Shown one piece after another: positions 58,967 through 64,000 of a stretch of 64,000 nt of DNA; positions within the stretch are counted from its first letter, which is position 1; each line of letters opens with the position of its first letter. Below the pieces are notes generated by a model. It worked only from the letters and a program-made list of their open reading frames with translations. It was not told where the DNA came from and made no database searches. The position numbers and the translations under genes were made by a program. The DNA comes from Verrucomicrobium sp. BvORR034 (GTDB lineage: Bacteria; Verrucomicrobiota; Verrucomicrobiia; Verrucomicrobiales; Verrucomicrobiaceae). Location of the stretch: positions 62,001-126,000 of the forward strand of contig NZ_BATQ01000163.1 in the NCBI RefSeq assembly GCF_000739635.1, in the 5' to 3' direction.

Positions 58967-59036
58967 AAGTTCCTACAACGCGCAAAAGATCCAGCCCCCG
59001 CCGCAGGCTCCCGGCCGGGAGTCGCAGTGGGCATCG
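58964..59036 (+). pseudogene. Truncated remnant of a XylR-like regulator gene (5' end only)
   Basis: About 24 codons are homologous, in frame, to the start of the intact regulator at 63660: MKFLQRAKDPAPAAGSRP here against MTFRERAEDSAPVAGSRP there. The similarity stops just before the A3 stop codon, so everything after the first codons is missing. Its position upstream of A2 and in divergent orientation mirrors the intact regulator upstream of A3. It is best explained as the broken junction of a tandem duplication. Confidence 0.7.
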
Positions 59037-59046
59037 ACCTGCCAGA

Positions 59047-62000
59047 CTACGGAACGAAGCGGCGCTGGCTCACCACCCGGTATCGGTAATAGGAATCAAC
59101 AGAATATTTCGAATCCCCAAATCCCGCCGAGCTGGCCAGATCCGGCATGTTGCGGTCCGCCGGATCCAGGTACCGCTCAAAAATTGCCGCCCCCTGCTGC
59201 TCACCTGTGACGACATCACGGCCCTCCTCCCATACTGCGGGGTCAGTGCTGCGCACCTTGCCGAGCAACTGCACCTTGTAGTGCACCTGGTACACATTCG
59301 ACTTGGTGGTGAGGCGGGGATAGATCTGGCCGTAGGGAGCCTCGCGGGTGTTGTCTCCCGTGAGCTCGAAGGCATCAGCCCGGGCCGGATCACCATTCCA
59401 CCACTCCATGATGCGGTCCGCATTCATCAGATGCGTGCGACTGGTGGCCTCCGGTGGATACGGGATGTAAGGGTTCGGGCACATCTGGGGAATGAGGAAC
59501 ACACTGCAGATTTCCGACGCCGAGCGGAAGACATCCCCTTGAGCCCCAAAGCGACGCTCAAAGGCCGCCAGCGTGCCGTCCACGGCGCTCAGATTGATGT
59601 CGTAGCGGGATTGATACGGGGCATGGTCCCTTCCTCCCTTGTAGTTGGAGGTCTTGTTAAACCAGGGCCAGCCCACGGGTTTGGGCGGCTGGTCGTAGGA
59701 GGCAGCACTGCTGGGGATCGCGGCCATGCCCGTCCGTTTCATAACCGCATGCAATCCCGTGCGCCGCTTGATGTAGCGGAAGGGAAAGATGTCGTAGTTC
59801 ATGTTGATCTTGCCCGCCGTGGAAAACGGCTCGCTGATGGGATACGGCTCCACCACAGGCATCCAGAAGAAGTCGAGCAGCAGGTGATCAGGCGGTGTGG
59901 CGAACCCGATGTGATCCGTGTTCAGCCCCCGATTGCTGGAGGCGCTCGTTCGTCCCGCGGGATTTGGGCAGAAGAGCAATGTCTCCCAAGGCCGGTCCAG
60001 GGCCGCGTTTCCGGGCACCACTCCCGTGGGCAGTGAGCCGAATTGAACGGCCGACGCCGTCTGACGGTTGGGGGCATAGTTGATCCCTCGATCTCCACTG
60101 GCCGAATCATGGCTGGAGCCCGCACGTCCATAGTACCCGCCGGCGTCGTTGGAGTAGCCGGCGGTGAGGTTGGCGGCGTCTTCGTCCGGCTTGTTCACAT
60201 AGGGACCGTCTTCCACGTTGCCCAGTCCATTGTCCCAGTCGCCGGGCATGCCGTCCACCCGCGCCGCGTAGTCCACCCCTCGTGCCGTCACAGGCGGGGC
60301 ATCGCGGAAGTAGGTTACCTGGTCCGAATTGTCGATCGGCCCACCACCAATGCCTTTAACCAGACTGCCCGCGATGAAGTAGGAGGAGTTGCGATAGTAG
60401 GGATGCGTGGCGAGCGTCCCGGAGCCACCGCCTCCCACCAGATACATGTTCCACTCTGCCGAATTGGCCGAGCAGAAGTGTCCCCAATACTGCCAGTCCG
60501 AGGAGTGTCGCAGGCCATGGGCGAACCGGGCCGACGCATTGCGGTAAGCATCCGTCCACACCACGGCCCCACTGTTCATGCTGTAGGTGCCGCTCCGGCG
60601 AAACCATGCAGCCGGCACCTCCGTCCTGGCGGCATAGAGCCTGAAGTCTCCCTTGGGCCGGGCATCATAGGCGGCCTCCATCGAGCGCGCGCAGTCCCCC
60701 GGGCGAATGAGCCAGGCGAAGTAGTCGTTGGGCCACCCAGCGATTCGGTTGCTCAGATTCAGCTCCCGCACATCCACATAGTGCTGGGAAGTGGCTTTGT
60801 TGGCCGCAACGGTGAGTCCGGCATAGTTGGTCTCGTTGATGTAGGCATAGGGTGCCGGGATCGACGGTGCGGAGTCGAACGAGATCTGCACCCGCTGTAT
60901 TTCCTCGCTCCCATCCGGCGTCCGGATGCTGATCTCCAGGGGACCGCCATCGAGGGTCATGGTGGGCACCGTGGTGCCGGAGGGGGCTGGCACGGTGAGC
61001 GGCGTGGCGCTGTGCCAGGCAAATCCCGTGTCAGGATGGCTGCTGGCCAGATCCCGCCGCACGCTGCCATAGGGGCCCTGGAAGAAGGGCTGAAACATCG
61101 CCGAATGCGCAGTATTGTGCCCTGCGCCAGGGCCCGTCCCGATTGCCGTCTTCAAGACGACCCGGGACACATCTCCCATTTGCGGGTTCGATGCATTCAC
61201 CGGGAAGGCCAGGGATTGCCCGTTCACCTTCACCCCCGACTTCACATCGATCGCCAGAAACGGGCTGGTGGAAGGGTTCCCCACCATGGGATTGAAGAAC
61301 TCAAGCAGGAGGAAGGCCTTCATTTCCTTGGCAGCGAAACCCCAGCGGTCGGCACTGCCGGGCACGCTGTATTTAATGTCGGGCACCGCCTTAGTCTTAT
61401 CAGTCGCACCCGCAATCGTTGAGGTTGGATAGAAGACCAGGGCCGCCTCTGTCACGGTGATGCAGCGGCCGAAGCCCTTGGTGGATGCCCCGACCCGCAG
61501 CGGCACCACTTGTGACTCGCCAGCAGCCAGAGTCGGATACCCGGGAAAGGCACGCGGCGGAGCATAGCAGTAGGTGGTCTCACTACCCGGCCCGCCACTG
61601 GGCACCTGCACCGAGTAGGTGTTCAGCCCAGACCGGATATGATCCACCATCTCCGTCAAGATCTGGTCCCGGCGCGAGTTGGCTTCCTCGTACTTGTCCG
61701 TGAAGCTCCCGCCAAATCCCGGGATGGGATGCGAGGTTAGGGCTTGCAGATAGGCATACAGCTCACGGTTGCGCTCGATGCTCCAGTCCTGGGACGGACT
61801 GAGTGCACTACCGTGCCCCTTCGACGGATCAGACTGGCCTTTCTGATGAACGGAAAGGCGCTGGAAATAATAGGGCCGTTGATTGCCACCCCCTGAGGTC
61901 CCCGTCTGGGCACAGAAGGCGATGAGCTTGTCCAGCACGTTGCGGTCAGCGCCATCCTGCTGCACCGGCCACAGGGCAATGCGCGGCTTGTTGAACAAGT

Positions 62001-63333
62001 TCACCTCAGGTGCCCGGCTGTACGCGGTGAGGAGAAAGCGCACGCGGTCCAGAGTATCTCGTGTAAAGGGGCTGTCCGCCGGTTGGGCCACGCGGGAGGC
62101 CTGAAAAGCAAGCTCATCCACACTGGCATACAGGCGGTCACGGTCTGGTGTGGGTACAGCTGGCAGGGCCACCTGGGTGTTGTTCTGCCAGATGTTCACC
62201 GTGTTCAGCCCGCCCTCCGTCGGCCCCAGCACTATCCGGGGGCTCAGTTTGAGATAGGTCTCCAGCTTCGGTTTCAGGTCAGCGTAGTTTCCCGCTTCCT
62301 TCTTGTTTCCGCTCTGCGGGATGAAGTAGTTGGGCAGCCGGGTCTGGTTGATGTAACCCAGGCCGATCCAGGGATCCAGCACCGCACTGAGACAGGTCGT
62401 GGCGGGATGCCCCGGATAGCGGTTGAACTCATTGCGCACCGGCTGCCGGTTGGCAAAGAGGTCGCCGTCCACCCAGCCGCTGGTTCGAGGAACATCCCAG
62501 TACATCCCCTCGGACGCAGTGTTGATGTTCACCTTGCAGGTCTCATCATCTGTCCAGAAGGCGATGCGGCCCACCACGGTGTTCGCGGAGGAGGCACCAG
62601 TAAGCCGCACCTTGCCGCCCCCGTCATCCTCCCCGGCCAGGATGGCCCCGTTCTGCAGGACATAGAGCCAGCGCACAGGCATTGGGAGAGGATTGGCAAG
62701 CGCTCCCGTGGCTGTGGACAGCCGTTCCAGCCCACTCCCGTTTTTCACCAATACCACACCGTCCACCGTCGCCGTGAGATGGGCGGGATTCACGCCCGCC
62801 TCAAACGTACGGGGATCCACAATGGGGTAAACGGGGTCAGCAGGCAGACCCTGGGCGTCTCGCTGGGTGTAAACGGGTGAGTTGAGATCCGTGAAGAGCG
62901 CGGGACGGGCATGCCAGTCTGCCGGCAATTCCTTCGTCGCATCCACGAGCGGAGAAAGGCCGGATGCGTCTGGCCCCACCTCCATGGCGTCCGCGCTGTA
63001 TAGCTTGTAGGCGCGGTCCAGCCGGGAACGTTGGGTGGCGGAATCCAGCGTCTGACCGAATCGCCGAATCATCCCCGGCTGAGAGGCCCAGGTGTACTCG
63101 GTCCCGTTGTTTTCAGTCGCCTTGCGCACTTGAGCGATGGCGATGTTCAGCGGCATTTCCGCAAGCAACCGGGTCTCTTCCCCCTTGGCATAGGCACCAC
63201 TCGCCCGGGTCTCCGAGTGGACCATCATAAGAAAGCCGGTCACGAGCAGCATCAGCAGTGCTACGACGCTCAAAACCAGCACCAGCGCGACGCCCTGCCG
63301 CCTCCTGCCTGCACCCAAAGCGAAAAATTTCAT
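59047..63333 (-). CDS. Verru_Chthon cassette protein A, third copy (A3)
   Basis: A 1428-residue product from ATG 63333 (MKFFALGAG...). The frame is open to 63450, but that longer start lies upstream of the transcript start predicted from the sigma-54-like element, and the short form matches A1 in starting just before the PilX-like helix (GVALVLVLSVVALLMLLVTGF). It then has SETRASGAYAKGEETRLLAEMPLNIAIAQVRKATENN and the same landmarks as A2. It is adjacent to and divergent from the XylR-like regulator. Like A2 it lacks B, C and D partners and may use those at 41.8-44.3 kb. Confidence 0.88.
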   Translation of the reverse strand: MKFFALGAGRRRQGVALVLVLSVVALLMLLVTGFLMMVHSETRASGAYAKGEETRLLAEMPLNIAIAQVRKATENNGTEYTWASQPGMIRRFGQTLDSATQRSRLDRAYKLYSADAMEVGPDASGLSPLVDATKELPADWHARPALFTDLNSPVYTQRDAQGLPADPVYPIVDPRTFEAGVNPAHLTATVDGVVLVKNGSGLERLSTATGALANPLPMPVRWLYVLQNGAILAGEDDGGGKVRLTGASSANTVVGRIAFWTDDETCKVNINTASEGMYWDVPRTSGWVDGDLFANRQPVRNEFNRYPGHPATTCLSAVLDPWIGLGYINQTRLPNYFIPQSGNKKEAGNYADLKPKLETYLKLSPRIVLGPTEGGLNTVNIWQNNTQVALPAVPTPDRDRLYASVDELAFQASRVAQPADSPFTRDTLDRVRFLLTAYSRAPEVNLFNKPRIALWPVQQDGADRNVLDKLIAFCAQTGTSGGGNQRPYYFQRLSVHQKGQSDPSKGHGSALSPSQDWSIERNRELYAYLQALTSHPIPGFGGSFTDKYEEANSRRDQILTEMVDHIRSGLNTYSVQVPSGGPGSETTYCYAPPRAFPGYPTLAAGESQVVPLRVGASTKGFGRCITVTEAALVFYPTSTIAGATDKTKAVPDIKYSVPGSADRWGFAAKEMKAFLLLEFFNPMVGNPSTSPFLAIDVKSGVKVNGQSLAFPVNASNPQMGDVSRVVLKTAIGTGPGAGHNTAHSAMFQPFFQGPYGSVRRDLASSHPDTGFAWHSATPLTVPAPSGTTVPTMTLDGGPLEISIRTPDGSEEIQRVQISFDSAPSIPAPYAYINETNYAGLTVAANKATSQHYVDVRELNLSNRIAGWPNDYFAWLIRPGDCARSMEAAYDARPKGDFRLYAARTEVPAAWFRRSGTYSMNSGAVVWTDAYRNASARFAHGLRHSSDWQYWGHFCSANSAEWNMYLVGGGGSGTLATHPYYRNSSYFIAGSLVKGIGGGPIDNSDQVTYFRDAPPVTARGVDYAARVDGMPGDWDNGLGNVEDGPYVNKPDEDAANLTAGYSNDAGGYYGRAGSSHDSASGDRGINYAPNRQTASAVQFGSLPTGVVPGNAALDRPWETLLFCPNPAGRTSASSNRGLNTDHIGFATPPDHLLLDFFWMPVVEPYPISEPFSTAGKINMNYDIFPFRYIKRRTGLHAVMKRTGMAAIPSSAASYDQPPKPVGWPWFNKTSNYKGGRDHAPYQSRYDINLSAVDGTLAAFERRFGAQGDVFRSASEICSVFLIPQMCPNPYIPYPPEATSRTHLMNADRIMEWWNGDPARADAFELTGDNTREAPYGQIYPRLTTKSNVYQVHYKVQLLGKVRSTDPAVWEEGRDVVTGEQQGAAIFERYLDPADRNMPDLASSAGFGDSKYSVDSYYRYRVVSQRRFVP

Positions 63334-63659
63334 CGTCAAACACGCCCCACTTCGGGATGGCCGGACATCAGCAGGTATGGAGCCAAACGGGTCGTCTGAT
63401 CGCCCAGACCCGAGCTCCCTTTCACCTTCAGTTCCAGCATCGCATCTCATGAGCGCTAGGACTCTGCCTCATGTTCCGCCAGTTTTCCCGTTATTTTTCA
63501 CCCCTCCCTATTCTCATATTGCGCAATTCCCCTTCCCTGACGCCATGACAGGAACGGCACTCAGTGCGTGACAATTCTTCCCGCACAAGGGCGGAACAGC
63601 CCCTCCCTGACTGCTTTTTCTGTGCCCCATGGCACAACTCCTGATTCGCAAATCACGCA
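63334..63659. other. Divergent control region between A3 and the XylR-like regulator
   Basis: This 326-bp region holds the A3 leader, its promoter-like element (63455-63468) and upstream box (63643-63662). No convincing rightward promoter or further gene was found. Confidence 0.6.
63455..63468 (-). promoter_or_regulatory. Sigma-54-like promoter of cassette A3
   Basis: Coding strand GGCAGA-GTCC-TAGC with GG-N10-GC spacing. The predicted transcript start is near 63443, giving a leader of about 110 bases to ATG 63333. Confidence 0.5.
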
Positions 63660-63662
63660 ATG
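63643..63662 (-). promoter_or_regulatory. Conserved upstream box of cassette A3
   Basis: On the plus strand GATTCGCAAATCACGCAATG, with CGCAA repeated about 10 bp apart. It overlaps the regulator start codon at 63660, so it could be a site through which the regulator controls A3, itself, or both. Confidence 0.4.
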
Positions 63663-64000
63663 ACGTTCCGAGAACGCGCAGAAGATTCGGCACCCGTCGC
63701 TGGCTCACGGCCGCGCACGGCCCTAGGCACCGTCCCCCGCGGTCGGACCCTCAAGCACAAGCCCGTGATCTTCATGGCGCTGAGCTTCTACGACGCCTCG
63801 CTCCACGACGGCATCGTCCAGTGGGTTCGTGAAAATGACTGGGAGCTGGATGTTTCCAATTTCCCGGTGCTGACGCGTCCACCTACGGCGAAGTGCGACG
63901 GCATCCTGACCACCATCACCCGGCCAGAAACGCTGGAGTGGTTGAAGCCGTATGACTGTCCGATGGTGCGAATGCTGATCGCCCCCACCCCGGAGATGGA
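63660..64000 (+). CDS. XylR-like DNA-binding transcriptional regulator, 3' end cut by window edge
   Basis: 113 codons are open to the right edge with no stop. After an N-terminal tail of about 32 residues comes a periplasmic-binding-protein-like sensor domain: KPVIFMALSFYDASLHDGIV, WVRENDWELDV, then CDGILTTITRPETLEWL. This pattern is that of XylR-type regulators, which usually end in an AraC helix-turn-helix (beyond the window). It is divergent from A3, and a broken copy of its start lies divergent from A2. It may control the neighbouring A gene in response to a sugar; that is inference. ATG 63774 (MALSF) is another possible start. Confidence 0.75.
   Translation, partial: MTFRERAEDSAPVAGSRPRTALGTVPRGRTLKHKPVIFMALSFYDASLHDGIVQWVRENDWELDVSNFPVLTRPPTAKCDGILTTITRPETLEWLKPYDCPMVRMLIAPTPEM

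Noticed and set aside
60043-61422. 459-codon plus-strand ORF inside A3
   Set aside because: Lies wholly antisense to a clearly coding cassette A gene; low-complexity His/Arg/Gly-rich product typical of GC-rich shadow frames. The same holds for 44280-45458, 46038-47240, 55836-57080, 57144-58415 and 58888-60036.
54378-63450. Possible transposon or prophage behind the A2/A3 duplication
   Set aside because: No transposase, integrase, terminal inverted repeats or target-site duplication were seen; simple unequal tandem duplication explains it.
63629-63832. 67-codon ORF MAQLLIRKSRN..., with a similar start near A2
   Set aside because: Out of frame with the regulator. Its apparent conservation between the two sites comes from the duplicated DNA, and it ends early while the 63660 frame stays open and carries a recognisable domain.

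Overview
The window looks like a chromosomal segment from a verrucomicrobium of the Verrucomicrobiaceae, near Verrucomicrobium, Roseimicrobium or Prosthecobacter. The evidence is family content: three Verru_Chthon cassette A proteins, one set of cassette B, C and D pilin-like proteins, a PEP-CTERM protein built of autotransporter-type strand repeats, a DUF1501 plus DUF1549/DUF1553 cytochrome pair, a sulfatase, and a XylR-like regulator. The DNA is GC-rich, so long antisense ORFs are common and were discarded. No rRNA, tRNA, CRISPR array or insertion sequence was recognised.

Layout. 1-7.5 kb: a secreted alpha/beta hydrolase running off the left edge, diverging from a secreted sulfatase, then a sensor kinase and response regulator pair and a membrane acyltransferase. 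7.7-8.4 kb: a sulfite-oxidase-like molybdopterin protein. 8.4-18.9 kb: two divergent peptide-uptake operons. One is YejABE-like with two separate ATPases; the other is OppABC-like without ATPases. 18.9-22.5 kb: a secreted beta-helix protein overlapping a Gfo/Idh/MocA oxidoreductase. 22.6-26.3 kb: a small membrane protein and ackA-pta. 26.3-27.3 kb: a Xre-RES toxin-antitoxin pair. 27.3-30.9 kb: two divergent exported proteins of unknown role, one with a papain/C39-like cysteine-protease end.

31-35 kb: the least ordinary block. A small coiled-coil protein, two consecutive genes that look like CesT-type type III secretion chaperones, and a 721-residue protein with no signal peptide are encoded in a row. 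I read this as a chaperone and effector module, by inference. No secretion apparatus lies in the window. 35-41.7 kb: the DUF1501 and cytochrome/DUF1553 pair and a GT39-like glycosyltransferase.

41.8-63.5 kb: a surface-structure locus on the minus strand. A complete Verru_Chthon A-B-C-D cassette lies beside a giant PEP-CTERM repeat protein and two further, mutually similar A proteins. Each of these four large genes is preceded by the same element, GGCA-N6-TAGC on the coding strand, with the GG-N10-GC spacing of sigma-54 promoters. Each also has a second conserved box (GATTCGCAAATCACGCA-like) farther upstream. The gap between the second and third A genes holds a broken copy of the start of the XylR-like regulator found intact at the right edge, so an A gene plus the start of its divergent regulator was probably duplicated as a unit.
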